Shown piece by piece: positions 46,774-55,375 of a stretch of 64,000 bases of DNA; position 1 is the stretch's first letter, and each line of letters opens with the position of its first letter. The stretch is from contig NZ_BAZS01000017.1 in NCBI RefSeq assembly GCF_001310895.1, positions 1 through 64,000 of the forward strand, written 5' to 3'. The notes under the pieces were generated by a model that was not told the DNA's origin, did not search any database, and saw nothing but the letters and a program-made list of their open reading frames with translations. The translations under genes and the position numbers were made by a program. The DNA comes from Virgibacillus halodenitrificans JCM 12304. Its GTDB lineage: Bacteria; Bacillota; Bacilli; Bacillales; Amphibacillaceae.

Positions 46774-46806
46774 GGTTGACGCTGGGAACAGTGTCAACCT
46801 TCTTTT
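46774..46806. terminator. Bidirectional terminator between pdaA and the GGDEF gene
   Basis: AAGGTTGACGC/AAGGTTGACACTG arms: AAAAGGTTGAC and GTCAACCTTCTTTT pair around GCTGGGAACAGT. Confidence 0.8.
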
Positions 46807-48488
46807 ATTTCAGTGATTTCCTTTAGTTTAAATGTGTTTTTTCCGTCCTTTTTAGCCTCATATAATGCTAAGTCGGCTTGTTTATATAAGCAATACTCCG
46901 TAATAGTAGGGGTTTTTGCTGTGGCAATTCCGATACTAGTCGTTACCCGAAGAGATGTATCAAATATCTCCAAAGGTTCTTGAAGTGCTTCTACAATTCG
47001 CTTTGCTAGCATAACCACTTCATTCCTTTCTTTGCAATCAGATATTATAATTGCAAATTCATCTCCACCAAGCCGAGTAATCACTTGATCTTGTTTAAGA
47101 CAAGCATGAACCTTTTGAGCAAATTTTTTAATGATTGCATCACCTGTATCATGGCCAAGGTTATCGTTAATGTCTTTAAAACGGTCAATATCCAACACAA
47201 AGAGACTGATCATTGCGGATGACTCACCTTGATTGAAATCCTTCACCATTTTTTCTAAATGCTCATTGAAGTAGCGCCGATTTGGAAGCTCTGTTAGAGA
47301 ATCATACATTGCTAAATATTCCAGTCGCTTTTCATATTCTCGCTGCATCGTAATGTCTCTTGTTAAAACCATCATTTGAACAAAACTTCCTTCATCATTA
47401 AAGATAGGATCAGCAGATATCTCTGTCCAGATCCATCCTCTTGTACGATGCTGTTGTCTAAATTTTAATGTACATGACTTTCCTTGTTTAATGGATTGCA
47501 AAATTTGTTCATTTAGCTTCGGGCGATCTTCAGGATGGGTATTATGCAAAAACAGCTTCTCTTTATATTCTTCAAAATTATATCCTAAAATGTCTTGATA
47601 GGAAGGAGATACATATTTAATTATTCCGTTTTTATCTAATAACGTAATCAGTATATGTCCATGTTCCGATATAATACGAAAACGCTCATCGCTTTGTCTT
47701 AATTTATCCAATGTTTGCTCCTGTTCCGTAATGTCTTTAAAGATACTGTAAACACCAGTTACCTCTGTGTTTATAATAATTGGATTAAACTTCAACATAA
47801 GCTTTATTTCTTTCCCGGATTTACTCTTTATTGCTAAATGGAGTTCCTGGAAGTTCCCATTAAGAGCTTCATTAAAATGTTCCTCCACTTTAGGGATATC
47901 TTCTTGGATAACAAATTCATAATAGCTCTTTCCCTGTATCTCTTCAATATCATAACCCGTGATGGAACTTGCAGCTGCATTACCGTTTAAAATTTTACCA
48001 TCAAAATCAACAGACACAATTGCATCCAAATTATAGGCATAAAGAGATTGGTATCGCTGATTGCTTTCAAGCAATTTTTTTCTGGATTTATCTGCTTCTT
48101 GCTTTGCTTTTTTTTCCGTTGTTATATCTTTTACAACAGCAACTATCGTAGTGCATTCATTATTCTTGCTGAAAAGAGGGGTTAATGTAGTCTTGGAGTA
48201 TAATGTCTCATTACTAGCAGAAAGAAAAGAATCCTCATAGGTAGTAACTTTTTTCTCTCTGCAGGTAAGACTATATTTTTTTTCGAGCAGATTTGCTTTT
48301 GATTCTGCATTCACCTCATGAAAAGATTTTCCTATTATTATTTCAGATAAACCAGTACCTTTCATAGCAGCAATGTTAAGAAAACTATAATGAAAGGAGG
48401 GGCCTGGTTTTACATCTATAATAAATACCATATCTTGAATACCATTCATAATCATTTGTTGATCGTGTTTTATTGATTCTAGTCTCAT
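46794..48488 (-). CDS. PAS-PAS-PAS-GGDEF diguanylate cyclase
   Basis: This 564-residue soluble signalling protein appears to have three PAS domains at about residues 10-115, 145-260 and 270-385 (the third with DRPKLNEQI and a PAC motif, LKFRQQHRTRGWIWTEISADPIF). The GGDEF domain covers about 395-560, with the DSLTELPNRRYFNEHL start, FKDINDNLGHDTGD and an intact RLGGDEFAII around residue 475. It should make cyclic di-GMP in response to a ligand or redox signal. No EAL domain. AGGAGG precedes ATG 48488. It directly follows a PilZ gene. Confidence 0.9.
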   Translation of the reverse strand: MRLESIKHDQQMIMNGIQDMVFIIDVKPGPSFHYSFLNIAAMKGTGLSEIIIGKSFHEVNAESKANLLEKKYSLTCREKKVTTYEDSFLSASNETLYSKTTLTPLFSKNNECTTIVAVVKDITTEKKAKQEADKSRKKLLESNQRYQSLYAYNLDAIVSVDFDGKILNGNAAASSITGYDIEEIQGKSYYEFVIQEDIPKVEEHFNEALNGNFQELHLAIKSKSGKEIKLMLKFNPIIINTEVTGVYSIFKDITEQEQTLDKLRQSDERFRIISEHGHILITLLDKNGIIKYVSPSYQDILGYNFEEYKEKLFLHNTHPEDRPKLNEQILQSIKQGKSCTLKFRQQHRTRGWIWTEISADPIFNDEGSFVQMMVLTRDITMQREYEKRLEYLAMYDSLTELPNRRYFNEHLEKMVKDFNQGESSAMISLFVLDIDRFKDINDNLGHDTGDAIIKKFAQKVHACLKQDQVITRLGGDEFAIIISDCKERNEVVMLAKRIVEALQEPLEIFDTSLRVTTSIGIATAKTPTITEYCLYKQADLALYEAKKDGKNTFKLKEITEIKEG

Positions 48489-48502
48489 TTGGCCGCCTCC
48501 TA

Positions 48503-48880
48503 TCAAATACTATCTGTCACATGGTTCCTTGCATATATTTTTAACTGCTCTGTGAGTTGTTTTTTGGTCACATCATCCGTTATAAATTGAACTCCATAGT
48601 CATATGATTTCGCTTTTGGTTTTTCCCATATGACCTCGGTTCTAATATCAAATTCTTGATTGTTTAACTTAAAGGTAAGAATAAGCTGGATCAAATTGTC
48701 AGCTGAAGGATGTAAATGCAGAGAAGTATTTAGCCGAGCTCCATCCGAGCTTATATCAATGATGGTAGCTTCGCCATTAGAAGACTTTACTATTTCATTA
48801 TTAACCTTTGAAATATAAAAATGTGCAGTAAGTGGGTGTTCAAATGCATATCGAAAGGGTGCATTTCTTCTATATCTCAT
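48503..48880 (-). CDS. PilZ-domain cyclic di-GMP receptor protein
   Basis: This 125-residue single PilZ domain begins with RYRRNAPFRY, which supplies the RxxxR ligand motif, followed by IIDISSDGARL, the D/NxSxxG motif, and VIWEKPKAKSYDYGVQF. The two motifs are the cyclic di-GMP contact residues. The ATG at 48880 is 8 bases after AAGGAGG. Its stop lies just ahead of the GGDEF gene start, so receptor and synthase share an operon. The output is unknown; no motility or exopolysaccharide gene is adjacent. Confidence 0.88.
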   Translation of the reverse strand: MRYRRNAPFRYAFEHPLTAHFYISKVNNEIVKSSNGEATIIDISSDGARLNTSLHLHPSADNLIQLILTFKLNNQEFDIRTEVIWEKPKAKSYDYGVQFITDDVTKKQLTEQLKIYARNHVTDSI

Positions 48881-49042
48881 GTATAGAGCCTCCTTCATCA
48901 ATAGTTCAATTGTAACATTTATATCGAATTGTTTTAACTTTAAATATAGAAAGAAATGCTAGCGTTAAAAAGTTCATCTGTTTAAAATTTTCGAAAGTTT
49001 TGATATAATTATATAGAAACTTTGTTGGGGAGATGAGTCATA

Positions 49043-50617
49043 GTGAACAGAGAAGAGCTAATCGCACCAAAAGATTATAATATTGTGATGGAAATGGAAA
49101 AATACGCAAAGGATCCAAGTAAGACAGCACTACTATGGGAAGATGAGCTTGGAAATGAAAAATCTATCACTTACACGCAATTAATTAAAAATACGAACAA
49201 AATTGGTAACGCTTTCCTTAATTCAGGATTAAGTAAAGGTGATAAAATACTTGTTATGATACCAAGGTTAATAGAGGCATACGAAGTTTATTTGGCAGCA
49301 TTAAAAACTGGAATTATAATTATCCCGAGTTCAGAAATGCTTAAAACAAAGGATTTACAGTATAGAGTAAGACATGGAGAAGTGAGTGGTGTTGTAAGCT
49401 ATTATCCGTTTGTGAATCAATATAATGGGATTAATGAATATGAACAATTGAAGAAGTTCGTCGTTGGGAATGACCAAGATGGTTGGTTGAATTTGGATGT
49501 GTTAAAAGAAGAAGCATCTGACGAATTAGATATCGCAGCAACCACAAGAGATGATATTGCTTTTCTTCCATATACATCAGGGACTACCGGCAACCCAAAA
49601 GGCGTCGTACATACACACGGTTGGGGGTATGCTCACTTCAAAACAGCAGCAGAAAATTGGTTATGTATTAATGAAGGAGATAAAGTATGGGCAACAGCGG
49701 GCCCTGGCTGGCAAAAATGGATATGGAGTCCGTTTTTATCTGTCCTTGGTTCTGGTGCGACCGGATTTGTGTATAACGGAAAATTTGATGCAAAAAAATA
49801 TTTACAGCTATTGCAGGATAAAGAGATTAATGTACTGTGCTGTACACCTACGGAATATCGTATAATGGCAAAAGTGGAAAACCTGGATGAATACCAATTA
49901 CCGGCTCTTCATAGTGCAGTATCTGCAGGTGAACCATTAAATGTAGAGGTTATTGATATCTTCAGAAAGTATTTTAATATTACCGTACGGGATGGTTATG
50001 GACAAACAGAAAATACATTATTACTTGGTATTATGAAAGATATGGAAGTAAGACCTGGCTCAATGGGAAAACCTACTCCAGGAAATGAGGTTGAGATTAT
50101 TAATGAGAAGGGGGAGCCGGCTGAAATTGGCGAAGTTGGAGATATTGCAGTTAAGCTCAACTGTCCAGCATTATTCAAAGAATATTATAAGGATGATGAG
50201 AAAACGAAAATGTCCCGTCGTGGTGATTACTATTTAACTGGAGATCAGGCTTCCAAGGATAAGGATGGTTACTTCTGGTTTGAGGGAAGAAGTGATGATA
50301 TTATCATTAGCTCTGGATATACAATCGGGCCATTCGAGGTAGAAGATGCGCTTGTAAAACACCCCTCTGTTCAAGAATGTGCTGTTGTAGCAAGCCCTGA
50401 TAAGATCCGAGGTAGTGTTGTTAAAGCGTTTGTAGTTGTACGAGAAGGCGTGCAGGAGGATTCAGCTTTAGTCAAAGAACTGCAAAATCATGTGAAGGAA
50501 TGGACTGCTCCATATAAGTATCCAAGAAAGATTGAGTTTTTGAGGGAATTACCTAAAACTACTTCCGGTAAAATAAGAAGAGTCGAATTGCGTAATAAAG
50601 AAAAAGTGAAAAATTAA
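49043..50617 (+). CDS. mbcS: Acyl-CoA synthetase of the MbcS type
   Basis: This 524-residue adenylate-forming enzyme has the P-loop-like PYTSGTTGNPKGVVHTHGW (about residues 175-193), DGYGQTENTLLLG, the hinge GRSDDIIISSGYTIGPFEVE and the acyl-adenylate lysine in LPKTTSGKIRRVELR near the end. Length and motif variants fit the Bacillus medium/branched-chain acyl-CoA synthetase MbcS rather than acetyl-CoA synthetase. The GTG start has GGGGAG about 11 bases upstream. Monocistronic between a PilZ gene and clpE. Confidence 0.85.
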   Translation: MNREELIAPKDYNIVMEMEKYAKDPSKTALLWEDELGNEKSITYTQLIKNTNKIGNAFLNSGLSKGDKILVMIPRLIEAYEVYLAALKTGIIIIPSSEMLKTKDLQYRVRHGEVSGVVSYYPFVNQYNGINEYEQLKKFVVGNDQDGWLNLDVLKEEASDELDIAATTRDDIAFLPYTSGTTGNPKGVVHTHGWGYAHFKTAAENWLCINEGDKVWATAGPGWQKWIWSPFLSVLGSGATGFVYNGKFDAKKYLQLLQDKEINVLCCTPTEYRIMAKVENLDEYQLPALHSAVSAGEPLNVEVIDIFRKYFNITVRDGYGQTENTLLLGIMKDMEVRPGSMGKPTPGNEVEIINEKGEPAEIGEVGDIAVKLNCPALFKEYYKDDEKTKMSRRGDYYLTGDQASKDKDGYFWFEGRSDDIIISSGYTIGPFEVEDALVKHPSVQECAVVASPDKIRGSVVKAFVVVREGVQEDSALVKELQNHVKEWTAPYKYPRKIEFLRELPKTTSGKIRRVELRNKEKVKN

Positions 50618-50626
50618 TAGAGCAGA

Positions 50627-50664
50627 AAACAGGTCGGATCTAAATAGATTCACCTGTTTTTTAT
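50627..50664 (+). terminator. Intrinsic terminator
   Basis: AAAACAGGT and ACCTGTTTT pair around a loop with a secondary ATCT/AGAT pairing, followed by TTATTT. Confidence 0.7.
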
Positions 50665-50747
50665 TTAGGAAATTGTGGAATAGATAGTAGTGGGAACAAA
50701 CCTAATAAAATTTTTTAAAAACCCAAAAAGAATTTTGATCAAAGTAC

Positions 50748-50803
50748 TTGAAAGTCAAAAAAGGTCAGAGTATAATATGAATCAAAGGTCAAATATAGTC
50801 AAA
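50748..50803 (+). promoter_or_regulatory. clpE promoter with two CtsR operators
   Basis: A sigma-A promoter TTGAAA (50748-50753), 17-base spacer, TATAAT (50771-50776) is visible. The CtsR heptad repeat AGTCAAA-3-GGTCAGA (50753-50769) covers the spacer, and GGTCAAA-TAT-AGTCAAA (50787-50803), a perfect CtsR site, covers the transcription start. Further half-sites lie at 50804-50824. This predicts tight class III heat-shock repression. Confidence 0.9.
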
Positions 50804-50887
50804 GTCAAACTTATTTTATTGACCTTAGTAAACATGCTTAACAACAATTTTAGATAAATGAATTATAACTAATAGGAGGAATGGAAA

Positions 50888-53017
50888 ATGCAATGTCAAC
50901 AATGTGGAATAAATCCAGCAAGCATTAATGTTACAATGCAAATTAATAGCGAGCAGATGCAAATGCATGTATGTAATACTTGTTTCCGGGAGATCCAAGG
51001 TAAAATGATGAACCTCTCTGATTCATCATTTAGTGGAAATGCACACGATGCATTTTCTAATCAATTTTTCCAAGGTAACGGTTCTTCAAAAATGGGAACA
51101 ACAACGAAACAAAAACAAGGTAATAATAATGGTCTTATTGACCAATTAGGAAAAAATCTTTCCCGTGCGGCCAATGCAGGGCTTATTGATCCTGTTATCG
51201 GTCGAGACATTGAAGTAAAACGTGTCATTGAAACATTGAATAGAAGAAATAAAAACAACCCTGTTCTTATTGGTGAACCAGGTGTAGGTAAAACAGCTAT
51301 TGCGGAAGGATTGGCTTTAAAAATTTCTGAAGGCAATGTTCCTGCTAAACTAATGAACAAGGAAATATATTTATTGGATGTAGCTTCCTTGGTTGCGAAT
51401 ACAGGAGTACGTGGGCAATTCGAAGAGCGGATGAAGCAACTAATTCAGGAGCTGCAATCTCGACAGGACATCATCCTTTTCGTGGATGAGATTCATCTAT
51501 TAGTAGGTGCCGGGACTGCTGAAAGTTCTCAAATGGACGCCGGGAATATTTTAAAGCCTGCGTTAGCAAGAGGAGAATTGCAATTAATTGGGGCAACTAC
51601 ATTAAAAGAGTATCGTCAAATTGAAAAAGATGCTGCATTAGAACGTCGTTTCCAACCAATTATTGTAAAAGAACCTTCCGTGGAAGAAGCAGTACAAATA
51701 CTAAACGGAATAAAAGATCGTTATGAAAGCTTCCATGAAGTGCGCTATTCAGACGAGGCTATACAGTCGTTCGTAACATTATCGCAACGCTATATACAAG
51801 ACCGGTTCCTACCAGACAAAGCGATTGATTTAATGGATGAAGTAGGATCTCGGCTGAATCTGAAAAATGCAGAAAAAGATTCTGATTCCATTGAACATCG
51901 ATTAAATGAGATCATTAAGGAAAAAGAACAGGCTGCAGAAAAAGAGGATTACGAACGTGCAGCAAATCTTCGCTATCAGGAGATCCAACTACAAAAGCAG
52001 TATGAAAAAGCAAAAGACGAAGCACAGGTTATTGATGTAGATATTTCTGATATTGAATTGATTATTGAAGAGAAAACGGGAATACCTGTAACTAAGCTAC
52101 AAGCAGAAAATCGAGAAAAGCTTAACAATATATCAGCAAATTTAGGTGCTAAAGTAATCGGACAAGAAGATGCGGTGGAAAAAGTAGCGAAAGCTATTAG
52201 ACGTAGTCGTGCAGGACTGAAGTCCAAATATCGTCCAATTGGTTCCTTCTTATTTGTAGGACCGACTGGTGTAGGTAAAACTGAATTGACAAAAGCACTA
52301 GCAGAAGAACTATTTGGCACGAGGGACGCCTTGATTCGCCTTGATATGAGTGAATATATGGAAAAACATGCAGTATCTAAAATTATTGGTTCACCTCCAG
52401 GCTATGTAGGTCATGAGGAAGCAGGCCAATTAACAGAGAAAGTACGTCGTAACCCATACTCTATCTTATTATTAGATGAAATTGAAAAGGCGCATCCCGA
52501 TGTACAGAATATGTTCCTGCAAATTATGGAAGACGGACATCTAACAGACTCACAAGGTAGAACAGTCAGCTTTAAAGAAACTGTCATTATAATGACTAGT
52601 AATGCAGGTACTGGGGTGAAAGAAATTAGTGTCGGCTTTAATAAAGCAGCACACGAATCAGTATCTACTCTAGAGAATTTGGGAGCTTATTTTAAGCCGG
52701 AATTTCTAAACCGATTTGATGCCATTATTAACTTCAATGAACTAACAGAAGAAAACTTAATGGAAATTGTCGATCTTATGCTTGAGGATTTACAGAAAAA
52801 TATGGAAGAAAGTAATATTTCCATTACCATTACACCGGAAGCAAAGCATGAGCTTGTACGAATTGGCTACGACCGCCGCTTTGGCGCAAGACCTTTACGA
52901 AGAGTAATCCAAGATAAGATTGAAGATCAGTTAACTGATTTAATTCTGGAAGAAGAAACTGTAAAAAATGTTCATGTAGACTTTATTGAAGAAGATATTA
53001 TTGTAAAAAAAGCTTAA
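50888..53017 (+). CDS. clpE: ClpE, AAA+ unfoldase of the Clp protease
   Basis: This 709-residue HSP100 protein has an N-terminal treble-clef type zinc finger (CQQCG...CNTCF, Cys at about 3, 6, 29 and 32), which distinguishes ClpE from ClpC. It has two AAA+ modules: Walker A GEPGVGKTAIAEG and Walker B ILFVDEIHLL in the first; GPTGVGKTELTKAL and ILLLDEIEKAHPD in the second. A UVR-like coiled coil (EKEDYERAANLRYQEIQLQKQYE) lies between them. It feeds misfolded proteins to ClpP. AGGAGG precedes the ATG and CtsR sites the promoter. Confidence 0.95.
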   Translation: MQCQQCGINPASINVTMQINSEQMQMHVCNTCFREIQGKMMNLSDSSFSGNAHDAFSNQFFQGNGSSKMGTTTKQKQGNNNGLIDQLGKNLSRAANAGLIDPVIGRDIEVKRVIETLNRRNKNNPVLIGEPGVGKTAIAEGLALKISEGNVPAKLMNKEIYLLDVASLVANTGVRGQFEERMKQLIQELQSRQDIILFVDEIHLLVGAGTAESSQMDAGNILKPALARGELQLIGATTLKEYRQIEKDAALERRFQPIIVKEPSVEEAVQILNGIKDRYESFHEVRYSDEAIQSFVTLSQRYIQDRFLPDKAIDLMDEVGSRLNLKNAEKDSDSIEHRLNEIIKEKEQAAEKEDYERAANLRYQEIQLQKQYEKAKDEAQVIDVDISDIELIIEEKTGIPVTKLQAENREKLNNISANLGAKVIGQEDAVEKVAKAIRRSRAGLKSKYRPIGSFLFVGPTGVGKTELTKALAEELFGTRDALIRLDMSEYMEKHAVSKIIGSPPGYVGHEEAGQLTEKVRRNPYSILLLDEIEKAHPDVQNMFLQIMEDGHLTDSQGRTVSFKETVIIMTSNAGTGVKEISVGFNKAAHESVSTLENLGAYFKPEFLNRFDAIINFNELTEENLMEIVDLMLEDLQKNMEESNISITITPEAKHELVRIGYDRRFGARPLRRVIQDKIEDQLTDLILEEETVKNVHVDFIEEDIIVKKA

Positions 53018-53030
53018 TCGGTAAGTTAAA

Positions 53031-53072
53031 GCGCCATATGAGGAAAATCCATCCTCATGTGGCGTTTTTTTA
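53031..53072 (+). terminator. Intrinsic terminator of clpE
   Basis: GCGCCATATGAGGA and TCCTCATGTGGCG form a 13-14 bp stem around 7 bases, followed by a T-run. Confidence 0.85.
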
Positions 53073-53091
53073 TTTCTGGTCAAAATATTTG

Positions 53092-53145
53092 TTTGGGTTA
53101 ATCAATGTTTCGCAAAGTAGAATTATACTGCTAGGTAACATATCT
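53092..53145. repeat. Degenerate left end of the dispersed repeat
   Basis: TTTGGGTTAATCAATGTTTC followed by GCAAAGTAGAATTATACTGC and TAGGTAAC aligns with the repeat left end TTGGGGTTATTCAATGATTC, GGAAAATAGATAAACTGCGA, CGTAAC at 34024-34070. The GC-rich interior is absent. Nothing else is recognisable up to 53314. Confidence 0.5.
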
Positions 53146-53314
53146 GTGGTTTTACTGCAGATTAACTATAGCTATGGTTTGAATACCTAAGAAAGTTGGA
53201 TCATTTATAATAAGGATTCAATTCAATTACAGGAATGAAATAAATCTCTTCTACTCATAATATGGATAGCATTGTGTGAAACTATAGCTAACCTATTATG
53301 AAGGATGGAATGAT

Positions 53315-54190
53315 ATGGTGAAAAACACCTTTTTCCTATTTATCGTTTTCTTCACAGTAATTACTCTTTTTCCGGCTTCTTCTTATTCTAAAGAAAGACA
53401 AATGGATATGGAGGTTCATTTTATAGATGTAGGCCAGGGTGATAGTATATTAATCCAAACCCCTCAGAATAAAAACATTTTAATTGATGGTGGCCCCCCA
53501 GATGCTGGTGAGAGAATCGTTTCATATTTAAAAAAGGAGGGCATCAAGAGTATAGATCTGCTTGTAGTAACACATCCCGATGTTGATCATATCGGGGGGC
53601 TTCCACATGTTATGGGTCAGATACCCATAAAAAAGATAGTGGATTCGGGCAAGCTTCACACTACCCGAACATATGGTAAATATGTTCGTCAGATTCGTAA
53701 GCAAGAAATCCCTGTACAAATAGCCAAAATTGATGACCAACTGAAAGTGGACAGCGAGCTGAAAATACAGATTCTAAATGCATTTGAGAAAATGAAAACA
53801 AATAATCAATCTTCCATTGTTTTAAAGTTAACTTATAATAAAATGGATTTTCTACTTATGAGTGATGTGGAGATAGAGCAAGAAAAGGAATTTATTAAAA
53901 AACATAATTTACAGGCGGAAATTCTAAAAGTTGCCCACCATGGATCGAATACAAGTACTTCGTTAGGTTTTTTAAAAGAGGTAAGTCCTCAAGTCGCTAT
54001 ATTAACGTATAGCAAGCAGAATGATTATGGTCACCCTGTTGATAGGGTAATTAGAAATTTAACCAAAGTCAATTCTTTTATTTATTCCACTGCAGCATTT
54101 GGTAATATAGTAATACGTACAGATGGCATAAATTATTTAGTTGAGCCAGAGCAACATCCAGTACAAAAAATGATCGAAGAAGTTAGTTAG
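53315..54190 (+). CDS. Secreted ComEC-like metallo-beta-lactamase-fold hydrolase
   Basis: This 291-residue protein has a signal peptide (residues 1-24, ending ASSYS) and an MBL fold like the C-terminal nuclease-like domain of ComEC. Motifs are FIDVGQGDSILIQTP (about 36-50), ILIDGG, the metal motif VVTHPDVDHIGGL (about 84-96), and LKVAHHGSNTST (about 208-219). It has no ComEC membrane channel, so it is a free extracellular hydrolase, possibly for DNA or other phosphodiesters. The start ATG at 53315 has GGATGGA nearby. Confidence 0.85.
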   Translation: MVKNTFFLFIVFFTVITLFPASSYSKERQMDMEVHFIDVGQGDSILIQTPQNKNILIDGGPPDAGERIVSYLKKEGIKSIDLLVVTHPDVDHIGGLPHVMGQIPIKKIVDSGKLHTTRTYGKYVRQIRKQEIPVQIAKIDDQLKVDSELKIQILNAFEKMKTNNQSSIVLKLTYNKMDFLLMSDVEIEQEKEFIKKHNLQAEILKVAHHGSNTSTSLGFLKEVSPQVAILTYSKQNDYGHPVDRVIRNLTKVNSFIYSTAAFGNIVIRTDGINYLVEPEQHPVQKMIEEVS

Positions 54191-54222
54191 TATCCTCTTA
54201 TACGTAGGGGATACTTTTTTGC
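54188..54222 (+). terminator. Intrinsic terminator
   Basis: GTATCC and GGATAC, extended by a weak inner TCTTATACGTAGG loop, are followed by six T residues. Confidence 0.6.
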
Positions 54223-54235
54223 TGTTTTAAAATAT

Positions 54236-54869
54236 GGTTCTAATAAATATGTTAGGGTTATTCAATAATTCGGAAAATAGATAAACTCCGAACTAACTAA
54301 GAATATAGAGGCTGCGTAAATCACCGCTACGGGGAAATATTCCGCTTTCCGTGGGCGGCTGATGAGCTTCCTCACGCTGCGCGTTCCGGGATCTCATCGA
54401 GGCCTCTCCTCCCACAGGAGTCTTCATATTTCCCCTTCGCTAAAATTGCGTTCGGAAACACCCAGAATGTGCTGTGTAAGAATTTATTGGAGTGGAGGGC
54501 GGCAATCTAAGAACGTCACGTCCTGGGACTGCGCTAACTCGTCCCACCGAAAACATTTGTGGCAACGATTGCATGACCAACGTCCTTTTGGCCCGCGGCT
54601 CCTGCCGGAAAAGCATGAGCCTGAAGACCCTGCACGGAGCGTAGCGGAGGAAGCGGCTGAAGCCATGCCGGGCGGCAAAGAAGCCACTGTGAGGTAACGA
54701 GCAGATGTCGCGCTTGTACCCGGAGGTGTGAAAGCGTCCGCCTGAAACGCAAATCAATGGGGCACTTCTCCAAAATATTTCACTGAGCTTTTCATTAATA
54801 AAGTTACGTCGCAGTTTCCTCCAACTATGAAATTACTAAATACGTTTCCCCAACATTTGCAGTAGAACC
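54236..54869. repeat. Dispersed composite repeat with terminal inverted repeats, longest copy (copy D)
   Basis: The 634-bp element starts GGTTCTAATAAATATGTTAG and ends CCCCAACATTTGCAGTAGAACC. Nested inverted repeats include GGGGAAATAT/ATATTTCCCC and TGATGAG/CTCATCG in the left part. The right part carries inverted relatives of the left module. A central stretch (about 54508-54600) is the near-inverse of part of copy A. Short open frames within it do not continue in other copies, so it is non-coding. The base composition is clearly GC-richer than the host genes. Confidence 0.82.
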
Positions 54870-54928
54870 TAATAAAATATAAATGGTTATAAACTAACAA
54901 TTATTTTTCATTAATTTCTGAAAATAAC

Positions 54929-54972
54929 TTGACAATTAACTTAAGAAGTTATATGGTTAGTTACATAAGTAA
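54929..54972 (+). promoter_or_regulatory. Promoter and palindromic operator of the GntR-ABC operon
   Basis: TTGACA (54929-54934), a 17-base spacer and TATGGT (54952-54957). The spacer is filled by the palindrome AACTT-AAG-AAGTT (54938-54950), and TTAC-ATAA-GTAA (54961-54972) lies over the expected transcription start. Both suit autoregulation by the GntR protein encoded next. Confidence 0.65.
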
Positions 54973-54997
54973 TGAACCAAACAACGAAGGTGAGCGA

Positions 54998-55375
54998 ATG
55001 AAAAATACTTTAGATGAAAATAAACCAATTTTTCTTCAGATTAAAGAGCAAATAGAAGACTCCATTATTAATGGAACGATGAAGCCTGAAGAAAGAGTCC
55101 CATCGACGAATGAATTTGCAGCTTACTATCAAATTAACCCGGCTACAGCTGCTAAAGGAATTAATGAACTTGTTGCTGAATCAATTCTTTATAAACGGAG
55201 AGGTGTGGGGATGTTTGTTACTAAAGATGCGCAAATTATTTTAATTGAAAAGCGTAAAGAAACTTTTTATAAGAATTTTATCCGCCCATTAAAAAGTGAA
55301 GCGAAGAAATTAAAGATTTCTCCAGATCAATTAATAGAATTAATGAAGAGAGAGGAACCTGATGATGAAAATTGA
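54998..55375 (+). CDS. GntR-family transcriptional regulator (YtrA subfamily)
   Basis: This 125-residue regulator has an N-terminal winged helix (about residues 8-75: PIFLQIKEQIEDSIINGTMKPEERVPSTNEFAAYYQINPATAAKGINELVAESILYKRRGVGMFV) and only a short helical tail, the YtrA architecture. These usually repress a linked ABC exporter and respond to cell-envelope stress. The ATG at 54998 has AAGGTGAG about 8 bases upstream; an upstream frame lies over the promoter. The stop overlaps the ABC ATPase start by 14 bases. Confidence 0.88.
   Translation: MKNTLDENKPIFLQIKEQIEDSIINGTMKPEERVPSTNEFAAYYQINPATAAKGINELVAESILYKRRGVGMFVTKDAQIILIEKRKETFYKNFIRPLKSEAKKLKISPDQLIELMKREEPDDEN

Noticed and set aside
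54362-54773. Several overlapping open frames of 67-111 codons inside the dispersed repeat
   Set aside because: They lie in GC-rich palindromic DNA, have no ribosome binding sites, and the corresponding frames are interrupted in the related copies at 34011 and 43953.
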